A DNA stretch of 64,000 nt from NCBI RefSeq assembly GCF_012911895.1, contig NZ_JAAXCV010000019.1, positions 124,001-188,000 of the forward strand, given 5' to 3'. The notes under the pieces are model-generated. The model was given only the letters and a program-made list of their open reading frames with translations. It did not search any database and was not told the DNA's origin. Made by a program: the position numbers and the translations under genes. The stretch is from Bacillus sp. RO3. GTDB lineage: Bacteria; Bacillota; Bacilli; Bacillales; Bacillaceae_B. This document shows, piece after piece, positions 54,619 to 64,000 of this stretch; position 1 is the first letter of the stretch; each line of letters starts with the position of its first letter.

Positions 54619-54740
54619 TTCACATCCACCTCCGTATACCTATTCTTCTCTTTATTGTAGAAGGTTTGGCTGGAATTAACAAATTTCCGGAAGCACGGGG
54701 TATAATCCAAGTACACAATCGTAGAGAGGAAGTGTTCTAC

Positions 54741-55067
54741 ATGCTGCATGCCATCATCCTATTTATTCTTGCAGGGATCGCAGAAATCGGCGGAGGCTAT
54801 CTGATCTGGTTATGGCTCCGGGAAGGAAAGCCTTCGTATTGGGGACTGGCCGGCGGAATCGCCCTCGCCCTCTATGGAGTCATCGCAACCTTCCAATCCT
54901 TCCCTTCATTCGGCCGTGTATACGCCGCTTATGGCGGGGTGTTCATTGTACTGTCCGTCCTATGGGGATGGGGAATCGACAAAAAGACACCGGACCTGTA
55001 TGACTGGGCCGGTGCCGTCATTTGTCTCATCGGGGTGGCTGTGATGTTGCTGGGTCCCAGGCAATAA
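54741..55067 (+). CDS. YnfA/UPF0060 family membrane protein
   Basis: 108 residues with four helices. [33 protein letters not shown] and [14 protein letters not shown] are the UPF0060 hallmarks, a small-multidrug-like fold. Start ATG 54741 follows GAGGAAG; the longer frame is antisense to ykvA. Confidence 0.85.
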   Translation: MLHAIILFILAGIAEIGGGYLIWLWLREGKPSYWGLAGGIALALYGVIATFQSFPSFGRVYAAYGGVFIVLSVLWGWGIDKKTPDLYDWAGAVICLIGVAVMLLGPRQ

Positions 55068-55069
55068 CG

Positions 55070-55083
55070 GAGGGACGGACCTT
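55070..55083. repeat. Dispersed 14-mer GAGGGACGGACCTT
   Basis: Exact copy, two bases after the YnfA-family stop. Confidence 0.6.
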
Positions 55084-55097
55084 AGGCCGCAACATTC

Positions 55098-56669
55098 TTA
55101 AAACAGAACGCTCAGGATAAATGTCCATATACATACGAAGGCGAGCAATCCAAAGCTGTATTTCAGCGTCATTTTCATAAGGGCGGCTTCGTTCCCGGTC
55201 TGCCCAACAGCAGCTGTTGCAATGGCAATAGATTGAGGGGACACGAGCTTCGCCATGACGCCCCCTGCAGTATTCGCCGCCACCAGGAGGGAAGAATTGG
55301 TTCCGAGAATCGTGCCGGCTGTTGCCTGAATCGGTGCAAACATGGTGTTATTATTCACAACAGATCCCGTCATGAATACCCCGATCCAGCCAAGGATGGG
55401 AGATAGAAGCGGGAATACTTGTCCCGTTTTCGCCACCGTTTCGCCTAATGCCGTCGTCATGCCTGCATACGTCATGAGCTTGGCGATTCCAAGGATGGCG
55501 CAGATCATGACGATGGGAATACTAAATTCCTTCACGGTTCTTAAAAGGAGACCGAAGCTATCCTTGAAACGGATATTCTTTGTAGTCGCAACCGTTGTTA
55601 GTGCAGCGAACAGGATGGCGGTACCGGTTGCTCCGATCAAATCCACGCTCACAGGGATGGATGACCCTGGTATCACACCCTTCAAGATAGCAAAGCTGAG
55701 CCATCCCTCTTCCGCGAAAAGTCCTTTGAAGACAGGGAGACTCCAAATCATGATGAAGACCGTTAACAGGTAAAAAGGAGACCATGCTTTCACCACTTCA
55801 CCAAGGGTATATGTCTCCACCCTGGTTTGTGTCTCTTCAAATTGAAAGATGTTTTTGGGCTGCCACTTTTTAAGGAACATGGCGAGGACCCCCATGGTCA
55901 GTAAAGAAGGCAGGATATCAGCCAGTTCCGGTCCGATGGTCACTGTTATAATGGCCTGGGACACCGTATAGGTGGCAGAGGTCACCAGGATGGCCGGGAG
56001 CACTTCTTTCATCCCTTTCCAGCCGTCCATCAGCCAAATCAGTAAAAACGGAATCGTGAAATTGATGATCGGCAGTGTAAAGGCCGTCATGACGGAAACC
56101 TTCATAGACGTTACATTCTCCAGTGCGAAGGCATCGATGATCCCGACAGGAATCCCGATGGCACCGAATGCACCGGAAGCCCCGTTGGCAATCAAACACA
56201 GCATCGCCGCCTGCAATGGCTTAAAGCCTAGGGAAACGAGGAGGACCGCACAGATGGCAATGGGCACACCGAATCCTGCCGCCCCTTCAAGAAAGGCATT
56301 GAAGCAGAAGCCGATCAATAAAAGCTGAAGGCGCTGGTCATGGGAAATCCCCGCGATACTGCCTCGAAGCACATCAAATTTCCCGGATTCCACGGCAATT
56401 TTATACAACCATACGGCCATGACAATAATATATCCAATGGGCCATAATCCAAGCAGCGCCCCCTGGCCGATGCTTCCAAGTGATTCTCCCAAAGGAAGCT
56501 TAAACACGAACAGGGCGATCACAAAGGTCACACCAAGGTTCAGTAAGGCCGCATAAACACCCTTCATTTTAAAAACCGTAAGACTTAAAAGAAATAATAA
56601 GATCGGGATGGCTGCCACTGCAGCTGTAATTCCAAGATGATGAAACGGATTGATGTTTTCCACTAGCAT
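55098..56669 (-). CDS. lctP: L-lactate permease
   Basis: 523 residues with about thirteen helices. FCFNAFLEGAAGFGVPIAI and SVVNNNTMFAPIQATAG are the LctP signatures. Takes up or exports lactate with protons. Follows ldh by 41 bp, forming an ldh-lctP operon with Rex control. Start ATG 56669 follows GGGAG. Confidence 0.92.
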   Translation of the reverse strand: MLVENINPFHHLGITAAVAAIPILLFLLSLTVFKMKGVYAALLNLGVTFVIALFVFKLPLGESLGSIGQGALLGLWPIGYIIVMAVWLYKIAVESGKFDVLRGSIAGISHDQRLQLLLIGFCFNAFLEGAAGFGVPIAICAVLLVSLGFKPLQAAMLCLIANGASGAFGAIGIPVGIIDAFALENVTSMKVSVMTAFTLPIINFTIPFLLIWLMDGWKGMKEVLPAILVTSATYTVSQAIITVTIGPELADILPSLLTMGVLAMFLKKWQPKNIFQFEETQTRVETYTLGEVVKAWSPFYLLTVFIMIWSLPVFKGLFAEEGWLSFAILKGVIPGSSIPVSVDLIGATGTAILFAALTTVATTKNIRFKDSFGLLLRTVKEFSIPIVMICAILGIAKLMTYAGMTTALGETVAKTGQVFPLLSPILGWIGVFMTGSVVNNNTMFAPIQATAGTILGTNSSLLVAANTAGGVMAKLVSPQSIAIATAAVGQTGNEAALMKMTLKYSFGLLAFVCIWTFILSVLF

Positions 56670-56710
56670 GTTCAGGACTCCCTTTTATGTTGAGTATCTA
56701 AGATGTCTGG

Positions 56711-57784
<1,074 letters not shown>

Positions 57785-57936
57785 ATTGATTATATCCTAT
57801 CTTGTTTTTACTTTGCAATCCTTTTTTTAAAAAAAATCAAATAAGCCCAAAGAACTCACCTTGAGCTTTTTGCAGCATGACCGTACAGTACAAACCCTGT
57901 CTCGTCACGATCCCAGCCATCCGTTTTGTACCCCAC

Positions 57937-58197
57937 TCAATGATACATAGACACTATTTTCTCCATGTCCGTGATCAGTAGACTCCATTCATTCTGAGAC
58001 AAACGTACAAGCATTTGATCGTTCAACGTGATGATCTGCCCATCTTCGTCCTGATGATTGATTAAATACTGATAAAGACTATCCACCTGATTTCTATTGA
58101 GGACCGATTGTGTATCGAAATCTTTTACCTTCTGTATCGAAAATTCATTCATAGACGCATCAAATTCCCCTGAAATGATACTCCCTTGCAAGAACAT
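57937..58197 (-). CDS. Hypothetical protein, 86 residues
   Basis: Soluble. FSIQKVKDFDTQSVLNRNQV then LYQYLINHQDEDGQIITL; no motif known. Start ATG 58197 has GGAG upstream. It stands alone; the gap 57785-57936 holds only AT-rich sequence. Confidence 0.6.
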   Translation of the reverse strand: MFLQGSIISGEFDASMNEFSIQKVKDFDTQSVLNRNQVDSLYQYLINHQDEDGQIITLNDQMLVRLSQNEWSLLITDMEKIVSMYH

Positions 58198-58273
58198 GAC
58201 TTCACTCCTCGGTGTGTAAAGATAAAGTTAGGATGTCCAGTTTGAAGAGCCACATCCATCTAAATGGGCAGAA

Positions 58274-58311
58274 AGAGCATCCCCTTTTATGAGAATGCTC
58301 TTTTGCAACCG
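58274..58311 (-). terminator. Terminator candidate for the membrane pair
   Basis: AAGAGCAT/ATGCTCTT stem around a 14-base loop, followed by TCTG. Confidence 0.45.
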
Positions 58312-58328
58312 GATCGTACGTTAAAATA

Positions 58329-58342
58329 GAGGGACGGACCTT
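58329..58342. repeat. Dispersed 14-mer GAGGGACGGACCTT
   Basis: Exact copy, 50 bases downstream of the gene ending at 58392. Confidence 0.6.
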
Positions 58343-58391
58343 CTCAGCATCGACATACATCGGCGCATCCTTTTAACACACCTTTTCTAAT

Positions 58392-59135
58392 CTAATATAA
58401 ACCCTGTTCAAGCTGTTTCTTACTTACCCTCTGCATATATTCCTCACGGATGTCGCCGGTGGAGTAACTCGAGTTGTTCATGGGATCCATCCATTCGGCT
58501 TCCTTCCCAAACTCATCAACGGGCATCCAGCCGAAGATCGAGTGCATCCCCGGGTGGAACTCATTTCCAAAGGTTACATCCGGACCCTGACTTCCATCGG
58601 ATAATGTCATGGCATACACCCATTCCTTGGGAAGTTTCATGGCTCCGTATGATGCCTCCTCCACAGAGACCTCTGCCTTCACCATAATAGTAGGAACATA
58701 ATGCTGCTGATCACCGCTTCTGGAATATCCTCTCTCCCTCAAGAAGTAATACTTCAGGGTTTGAACCTGGTTATTGGGAGCCATATTCCAGACGATATGA
58801 AAACTGGACGGATCACTTCCGTCTACCATCCACATCTTAGGGTCACCATCGGTCCGGATGCCTTTAACCCTCCAGCCAATTAGGGTGTGCTCCCAATAGC
58901 TAATGCCGTAATTCTCTGTTCCCGAGCGAAAAGGCGCAACCCCGTGACGGTCATCCACCTTTAGAAAATCCTGGATCTCGGTGACATCAGCATCGTGCAG
59001 GGCAGAATCAATGCCAGACAAGATTTCTTCCTCTTTCGGAAGTGAATCTGCCCTCTCCACATACAGCCAGTAGTATGCCAGTACCCCTGCTAATAGAACC
59101 ACATATCCCAGGAGTAGGATTCTTCTTTTGTTCAT
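58392..59135 (-). CDS. Membrane-anchored protein of unknown function
   Basis: 247 residues with one N-terminal helix (6-24) and an extracytoplasmic domain. Not recognised. Its ATG overlaps the upstream stop by four bases (ATGA), so translation is coupled with the four-helix partner; they probably form a complex. Confidence 0.7.
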   Translation of the reverse strand: MNKRRILLLGYVVLLAGVLAYYWLYVERADSLPKEEEILSGIDSALHDADVTEIQDFLKVDDRHGVAPFRSGTENYGISYWEHTLIGWRVKGIRTDGDPKMWMVDGSDPSSFHIVWNMAPNNQVQTLKYYFLRERGYSRSGDQQHYVPTIMVKAEVSVEEASYGAMKLPKEWVYAMTLSDGSQGPDVTFGNEFHPGMHSIFGWMPVDEFGKEAEWMDPMNNSSYSTGDIREEYMQRVSKKQLEQGLY

Positions 59136-59884
59136 CCTTCCACCTCCTCAATCACGGTTTCAGGAGAGCGGAAGTAATACTGAGTCTTTGGAGTTGAAAT
59201 GAGGATGCCTTTTCCGTCCCTTTCCATATAAACGTCCGGTTCGTGACCGAATCCCCATTTTGGGGTGGTGCCGATGAGCTGATACGGAAAGCGCTCATCC
59301 TTGTTTTTCATGCTGCCCGATTCCAGGTACATCTCTTCATACCAGAACGCGCTATTGAATTGAACCCGTTCCATGGAAGGAAGTTGGTTCATCAGTTTTT
59401 CCTGATCCAAGGTCCGTCCCTCACCAGCCGGATGGATGGTTATGATGGAAGCTTCATCTGTTGCTTTTATGTAAGTAGATAGTTCGTTATCCGGATAGAT
59501 GAGGGGATGAATCAGGATCGTGATCAAGGTTCCAGCAAGGAAGATGAAATTGGAAAAGAATCCGATCCAGGCAAACCTGCGATACGTATTCCACCTGTCT
59601 TCCCTGCTGCCGAGGGCACCATTAAGGATCCACACGCCAATAGGTAAAATCGGGACACTCACCAGGGTGTGAAACCACTCCATGTTAATGGAAAAGGAAA
59701 ACACACCTACGAAGGTGGCAAAAACCACCTTCCACACTTTTGGTTTTGTCTCAAGTCTTTTATACACACGATAAGCGAGATACCCGATTATGCTCCACTC
59801 GATGATGGACATTACGAAGGATACGATGTTCACTGAAAAGTCAATGATGATGGTATCCCCTCCTCTTTCTTCTGTTTCTATCAT
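59132..59884 (-). CDS. Four-helix membrane protein of unknown function
   Basis: 250 residues, helices at about 18-37, 50-66, 72-90 and 106-128, then an outer domain. Contains one in-frame copy of the 14-mer (59409-59422), read as GEGRTL. Start ATG 59884 with GGGAGTGA directly before. Confidence 0.7.
   Translation of the reverse strand: MIETEERGGDTIIIDFSVNIVSFVMSIIEWSIIGYLAYRVYKRLETKPKVWKVVFATFVGVFSFSINMEWFHTLVSVPILPIGVWILNGALGSREDRWNTYRRFAWIGFFSNFIFLAGTLITILIHPLIYPDNELSTYIKATDEASIITIHPAGEGRTLDQEKLMNQLPSMERVQFNSAFWYEEMYLESGSMKNKDERFPYQLIGTTPKWGFGHEPDVYMERDGKGILISTPKTQYYFRSPETVIEEVEG
59409..59422. repeat. Dispersed 14-mer inside a gene
   Basis: AAGGTCCGTCCCTC on the plus strand. The only copy inside a coding region. 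Confidence 0.55.
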
Positions 59885-60106
59885 TCACTCCCTTTACATT
59901 TTACCATCTATATCCATATATAGGGCTGCTTTTTTCATGCAAAATGAACGTTCCACTTCCTCCACCCTTACACTTGTGTACTCCTGCTCCCCCCATTACC
60001 TGAGGGAACGAATCATGTTGTTGTCGGGTTACTCTTCGGAACCGTTGATTGTTAAACAGAAGAACTAGGCTATGGCCAATATCTTTATCACCTTTATCAT
60101 GCGGTT

Positions 60107-60817
60107 TCAGCCCCTCTCCCTCTCCCGCCTCATAACCACTCCCATGGGAACATACGTCACCAAAAACACCACCAGTGCCGCAATCTCCAGATTGATATAA
60201 TACATGACACCTGACCCGAAAAAGGACAGAATGGTTTTCGATTCAGTAGGATTGACTAAATAGAAGAAATTGGTACCGAGAAAGAGATTAAGGAAGAAGA
60301 TCGGCAGGGCGAGCAGATTCACCATAAGGAAGCCGGTCCAAATGGCTTTTTTCGGAACCCTGTAGTCCTCATACACGATGAAATAAAGGACAGACCATGC
60401 AATGGCTCCATGATGAAGGAAATATTTAAGAAAACGGTAATGAGGAAGTTGGTACGCCATTTCAGGTGTCACCATGCTGAGGATCGGGGGCAGGAGTCCG
60501 ATAAAGAACAGCAGATAAAATGCCTTCGGATCCGGTTTCAGGAATAAATAAACCGCAATGAATGTGCTGACGGAACAGAGCTGAAGGGGCAGGTCACCAA
60601 CCTCCCACGTCCCTGTGACAACGAGCCACATATGCCATGACACTTCACACAGGACCAGCATCCAGAATAACGCCCACTTTAAGACGGACTGATACCTTTT
60701 CAGATAATGCCTAAAGTACACCAGCCAACACGATATTGTCACAAACATCAACAGCACCGAGATATGGGGAACAGAAAACAACTCGAATGTGCGCATCTCT
60801 GTTACCGAAAACATCAT
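60107..60817 (-). CDS. YwaF/TIGR02206 family membrane protein
   Basis: 236 residues with seven helices. GDLPLQLCSVSTFIAVYL and LKYFLHHGAIAWS follow the TIGR02206 pattern. Function unknown. Start ATG 60817 or ATG 60814, AGGGGTGGC upstream. The gap 59885-60106 shows no gene. Confidence 0.85.
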   Translation of the reverse strand: MMFSVTEMRTFELFSVPHISVLLMFVTISCWLVYFRHYLKRYQSVLKWALFWMLVLCEVSWHMWLVVTGTWEVGDLPLQLCSVSTFIAVYLFLKPDPKAFYLLFFIGLLPPILSMVTPEMAYQLPHYRFLKYFLHHGAIAWSVLYFIVYEDYRVPKKAIWTGFLMVNLLALPIFFLNLFLGTNFFYLVNPTESKTILSFFGSGVMYYINLEIAALVVFLVTYVPMGVVMRRERERG

Positions 60818-60896
60818 GCCACCCCTATTCTTTTTGAAAAGTGGTTATCATGAATAGTCTATTCGGCTTATGTGGTGATAAGACGGATGACACATA

Positions 60897-60926
60897 GAAA
60901 AAGAGTCCCCTTTCATAGAGGACCCG
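60897..60926 (-). terminator. SDR gene terminator
   Basis: GGGTCCTC...AGGGGACTC stem followed by TTTTT on the minus strand, just past the stop at 60932. Confidence 0.65.
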
Positions 60927-60931
60927 TGAAT

Positions 60932-61765
60932 CTAGATCGTAAACGGCGGAATGTAACGACCGTCCACATCGGTAAATCCGTATTCTTCTGCGAGATCTCC
61001 GGCTCTTAGCACCTGCCCTGTCTTCTCCATCACATTTGGATCCAAGGCCAGGGCCTTGATGGCACGACCCACATAAAAAGGTGTTTCGGTTTTGGTTAAG
61101 TGTTCAGATTCCTGCCAGTTTTCCTCGTCCACTCCCATATGCTCAAGTACAAGCTCTGTCCTCATGAAACCAGGGGAGACAGCGAGGACTGCGATACGGT
61201 CACCCTTTAATTCTTCTGAAAGTCCGTACGCCATGCGGACCAGGGCGTTCTTGGCCAGATCATAATAAAACTGGCCTGAGTACGATCCTTTATCCCAGAA
61301 GGTGGTGTGAATGATCAGGGCTTTATCGTTTTCCCTGAGTAAAGGAATGGCGTAATGATTCGTCGCCAGCTGGGCACGCACTCCTGCTGTGAACATCGTA
61401 TCCCAATTGTCCAAGGACTGTTCCCAGAATGGCCCCGGGTTCACGCCAATGTCATGGGCTCCCCACACATTATTGACGAGGATATCGAGTTTTCCCTGCT
61501 CTTCACGGATTTGCTTTATGACCGCTTCCGTTTCTGCATCCATCGTATGATCACATCGGACGGCGATTCCCTTCCCGCCGGCTTCGTCGATTTGAGCAGC
61601 CGTGGCATCGATCGTCCCCGGAAAGTTTTGCGTCGAATGACCCTTCGTACTGCGTCCCGTCACATACACCGTCGCTCCCGCTTTTCCCAGTTCAATCGCA
61701 ATCCCACGACCTGCTCCTCTGCTTCCTCCTGTTACAAGTGCCACTTTTCCTGTCAGTGATTTCAT
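60932..61765 (-). CDS. Short-chain dehydrogenase
   Basis: About 277 residues. TGGSRGAGRGIA, NNVWG, and YYDLAKNAL as the active YxxxK. Substrate unknown. Start ATG 61765 with AGGAA upstream; the frame to 61819 lacks a site. Divergent from the WYL regulator gene, its probable controller. Confidence 0.85.
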   Translation of the reverse strand: MKSLTGKVALVTGGSRGAGRGIAIELGKAGATVYVTGRSTKGHSTQNFPGTIDATAAQIDEAGGKGIAVRCDHTMDAETEAVIKQIREEQGKLDILVNNVWGAHDIGVNPGPFWEQSLDNWDTMFTAGVRAQLATNHYAIPLLRENDKALIIHTTFWDKGSYSGQFYYDLAKNALVRMAYGLSEELKGDRIAVLAVSPGFMRTELVLEHMGVDEENWQESEHLTKTETPFYVGRAIKALALDPNVMEKTGQVLRAGDLAEEYGFTDVDGRYIPPFTI

Positions 61766-61873
61766 CCAATCATTCCTTTCCTTCCTCATGCCTTCATTAT
61801 ACTTATCTATTCTTGACATCCACTGTCATATTTAATTAAATAAACGTATTATATCTTGGAAAGGGTGGGACCT

Positions 61874-62839
61874 GTGAGGGGAGACCGTTTGGTATCGATT
61901 CTATTACTATTACAATCACACGGACAAATGAGCGCCAGGGAACTGGCAGAAAAATTAGAAGTATCTGAGCGGACCATTTACCGTGATATGGACGCCCTGA
62001 GCGGAACCGGAATCCCCGTCGTGGCAGAGCGTGGCAAGAACGGGGGCTGGTCTTTGCTTGAAGACTATCAGACGGACCTCACCGGGTTTAAGGAATCTGA
62101 AATCCGGGCATTGTTCGTCCCCCCGTCCACGCACCTGCTGGATGATCTAGGACTTACCCGTATATCCCGGGAAGCCCGGACCAAGCTCATCGCCTCTCTT
62201 CCGTCCACCTATCGGGAAAACGCCAAAGACGTATGGAACCGTATCCATATCGACACGAGCGCATGGCGAAAGAAAAGAGAAAAGACCGACTCCTTCGAAG
62301 AGATCAAAGAGGCAATCTGGAATGAACATAAGCTGTCCATCACCTATCAGGGTGCAGACGGAAAAACCGGCGACCGCATCGTGGAACCACTGGGACTTGT
62401 GGCCAAGGGTGACCTTTGGTATTTGATTGCCGCCAAGGAAAATGGTGACATCCGGAATTACAGGGCCTCAAGGATCCAACGTGCCGAGCTTATGAGGGAG
62501 ACGTTTCAAAGACCCGCCGATTTCGACCTGGCGGAGTACTGGACATCTTCCACTCAATCCTTTATTCAACATCTTCCTTCCTACGAGGTGAAGGTTGAAG
62601 TCACCCGATCAGCCTTGCCGAGGTTGACCTTCACAGGCCGCTTCGCCCGAGTCCTTGAAACCGGAGATGCACATAACCGGGAATGGGTGCCTGTGACACT
62701 ATCCTTTGATTCAGAAGAAGAAGCGAAAGGATACCTATTGGGATTTGCCGACCAGGTCAAAATCGTCGAACCTCAACCACTCCGCCGGAAGATCCTCCAA
62801 ATGGCAGAAGCAACCGTAGCGTCATACAAACCAAATTGA
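61874..62839 (+). CDS. WYL-domain regulator (YafY-like)
   Basis: About 321 residues. N-terminal winged helix (SARELAEKLEVSERTIYRDM) followed by WYL domain (LSITYQGADGK, LGLVAKGDLWYLIAAKENG, NYRASRI) and the WCX tail. Acts as a ligand- or nucleic acid-responsive regulator. Start GTG 61874, AGGGTGG upstream; divergent from the SDR gene. Confidence 0.87.
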   Translation: MRGDRLVSILLLLQSHGQMSARELAEKLEVSERTIYRDMDALSGTGIPVVAERGKNGGWSLLEDYQTDLTGFKESEIRALFVPPSTHLLDDLGLTRISREARTKLIASLPSTYRENAKDVWNRIHIDTSAWRKKREKTDSFEEIKEAIWNEHKLSITYQGADGKTGDRIVEPLGLVAKGDLWYLIAAKENGDIRNYRASRIQRAELMRETFQRPADFDLAEYWTSSTQSFIQHLPSYEVKVEVTRSALPRLTFTGRFARVLETGDAHNREWVPVTLSFDSEEEAKGYLLGFADQVKIVEPQPLRRKILQMAEATVASYKPN

Positions 62840-62883
62840 AAGGTCCGTCCCTCATCGCGTTAAAGCGTTGAGGGACGGACCTT
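62839..62883. repeat. Inverted pair of 14-mers forming a hairpin
   Basis: AAAGGTCCGTCCCTCA and its exact complement flank TCGCGTTAAAGCGT, directly at the WYL gene stop. A natural terminator made from two copies of the dispersed motif. Confidence 0.75.
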
Positions 62884-62955
62884 TGTCGTCATTTCATAAA
62901 CGTTTCTACAACATCCCGTTCTTCCATTACCTGCACCTTTCAAATCAGGTCAATT

Positions 62956-63351
62956 CTACTTCGCATCCTTATCCGGCTGATGAATTCCGAACACATTCCC
63001 TTCCGTGTCCACATAATACCCCTGCCACGCCATTCCCGGAAGGGCGTACTTCGGCAGAGCCACTTTGCCGCCGTGCTCGAGGATGAGCTTCTCCGTTTCA
63101 TCATAATTCTCGACGCCCATGGTGCACGAATATCCATTCATCGGCTGCTTCGGTTCTGGAGGGGCCGTTTGACGCTGCATCAAGGCACCATTGATCCCCA
63201 TTTCCCCTTCTTCCCCTGTCACTGCCCCAAAGTAGGGCATTCCCGCATATTCGCTCCAGTCCTCGAATTTCCATCCGAACACCTCTCCATAAAACATCTT
63301 TGCCCGCTCCATTTCTTCCACATGAACTTCAAAATGTACCAATCTTCCCAT
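62956..63351 (-). CDS. VOC (glyoxalase/bleomycin resistance-like) family protein
   Basis: 131 residues. GRLVHFEVHVEEMERAKMFYGEVFGWKF is a classic VOC opening; YYVDTEGNVFGIHQPD closes it. Substrate unknown. Start ATG 63351 has GGGG 8 bases upstream. Gap 63352-63656 shows no gene. Confidence 0.82.
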   Translation of the reverse strand: MGRLVHFEVHVEEMERAKMFYGEVFGWKFEDWSEYAGMPYFGAVTGEEGEMGINGALMQRQTAPPEPKQPMNGYSCTMGVENYDETEKLILEHGGKVALPKYALPGMAWQGYYVDTEGNVFGIHQPDKDAK

Positions 63352-63656
63352 TGCCGATTCCCCTTTCGATTGTATCATTCACTATAAACATTCTATTTCA
63401 GATAAAAAAATCCTTCTCTTGCTGATGTATATTGAAAAAATCTGTGAATCATTGATCCAAATCACCTAAGCATCCGTTTTCCAGGTGAACATCGGAAATG
63501 CGTGAACCCTATTTGTGTGGCAATTATGAAGAAAGCTTGTCTAATATGTTACACATGAACATTTTTTCACATTTTTCAACAATGATTCTATTGTTTAATC
63601 AATAAGCCCTCCATATGATTGATGTATAGAACGTTTACATCAGAAAGGAGCTGCCT

Positions 63657-64000
63657 ATGCTCCCCATCGACAGACAACAGAAGATTCTAGCTTGGCTGAA
63701 AGAGGAAGGGACCCTGCGGGTATCGGAAATCAGTTCCCGGCTGGGGGTGTCGGAAATGACGGTGTACCGCGATTTGAAGCCTCTCCTTGAAGAGAATAAG
63801 GTACAAAAGACTTCCAACGGCATTTCAACCTCAGAGAGAAGAGGTATACCGACAGATTCCTGCATCTACTGCCTTAAGCCCGCCACCTCCAGAAGGTCCG
63901 TTCAACTGGTGAAGAAGGATCACTCGATCGAGCAGGCGTGCTGCCCTCATTGCGGATTGCTCCGCTACGACGATATCAAAGAAGATGTGGTCCAGATACT
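63657..64000 (+). CDS. DeoR-type regulator with Cys pairs (3' end cut)
   Basis: 114 visible residues. Winged helix LPIDRQQKILAWLKEEGTLR then EISSRLGVSEMTVYRDLKPL. After a linker comes CIYC (C-x2-C) and later ACCPHCG, a TRASH-like metal-binding layout. Likely a metal-responsive repressor (inference). Start ATG 63657 follows AAAGGAG. Confidence 0.75.
   Translation, partial: MLPIDRQQKILAWLKEEGTLRVSEISSRLGVSEMTVYRDLKPLLEENKVQKTSNGISTSERRGIPTDSCIYCLKPATSRRSVQLVKKDHSIEQACCPHCGLLRYDDIKEDVVQI

Overview
The window looks like a chromosomal segment of an endospore-forming Bacillaceae, plausibly a marine Bacillus/Rossellomorea-type species (inference). Supporting signs are strong GGAGG ribosome binding sites, frequent TTG/GTG starts, a KinB-like sporulation kinase, a YheC/YheD spore-coat ATP-grasp domain, and recognisable PerR, ArsR, Rex, SigB-like, ECF and sigma-54 sites. 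I see no rRNA, tRNA, CRISPR array, prophage or IS element. The text is housekeeping and accessory metabolism, mostly in short operons.

Region by region. 1-2.1 kb: end of an MFS exporter, an SRPBCC protein and a small membrane protein. 2.3-6.2 kb: a Mur-ligase/ATP-grasp fusion, an Asp/Glu racemase and three small related SGNS-motif proteins; this is the most unusual locus. 6.4-10 kb: a 20-bp periodic repeat array, PerR-boxed katG, and an arsR-arsI organoarsenical unit with three exact operators. 10-12.6 kb: tautomerase, ABM monooxygenase, and a DMT-Crp-DMT cluster. 13.1-24.7 kb: a sigma-54-controlled acyl-CoA degradation regulon with six structural genes, an enhancer-binding protein with CBS and PAS domains, and an SDR dehydrogenase, with two -24/-12 promoters and matching enhancer palindromes. 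25-29.7 kb: ECF sigma/anti-sigma, KinB-like kinase, CoA-disulfide reductase-rhodanese.

29.8-48.3 kb: small unlinked genes (GNAT, Dph6-like ATPase, KGG stress protein, CPBP protease, HAD phosphatase, PspC operon, 5'-nucleotidase, AcuI-like reductase with TetR, signal peptidase operon with a frameshifted neighbour, NIPSNAP, lipoproteins, YfiRS-like efflux pair, DUF2332). Several small genes not obvious in ORF scans are listed. 48.4-52.8 kb: a redox-flavoured cluster (OsmC, Met-rich membrane protein, thioredoxin, GltS-like permease, soluble chemoreceptor, glutaredoxin, Crp/Fnr regulator) sharing a TGTAAT-N4-ATTACA-type site. 53-64 kb: DUF3885, YkvA, YnfA, Rex-boxed ldh-lctP, membrane proteins, SDR with WYL regulator, VOC protein, and the start of a DeoR-type regulator with Cys pairs.

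Four kinds of repeated non-coding sequence run through the window: a 14-mer GAGGGACGGACCTT, mostly at 3' ends of genes; a 50-130 bp palindromic element beginning GTTGATT; a 20-bp periodic array ending in a fixed 16-mer at two places 40 kb apart; and a conserved promoter module (TTGAGT-N17-AATAAT plus flank) before four minus-strand genes. All functions are by reading the translated sequence; no database search was run.
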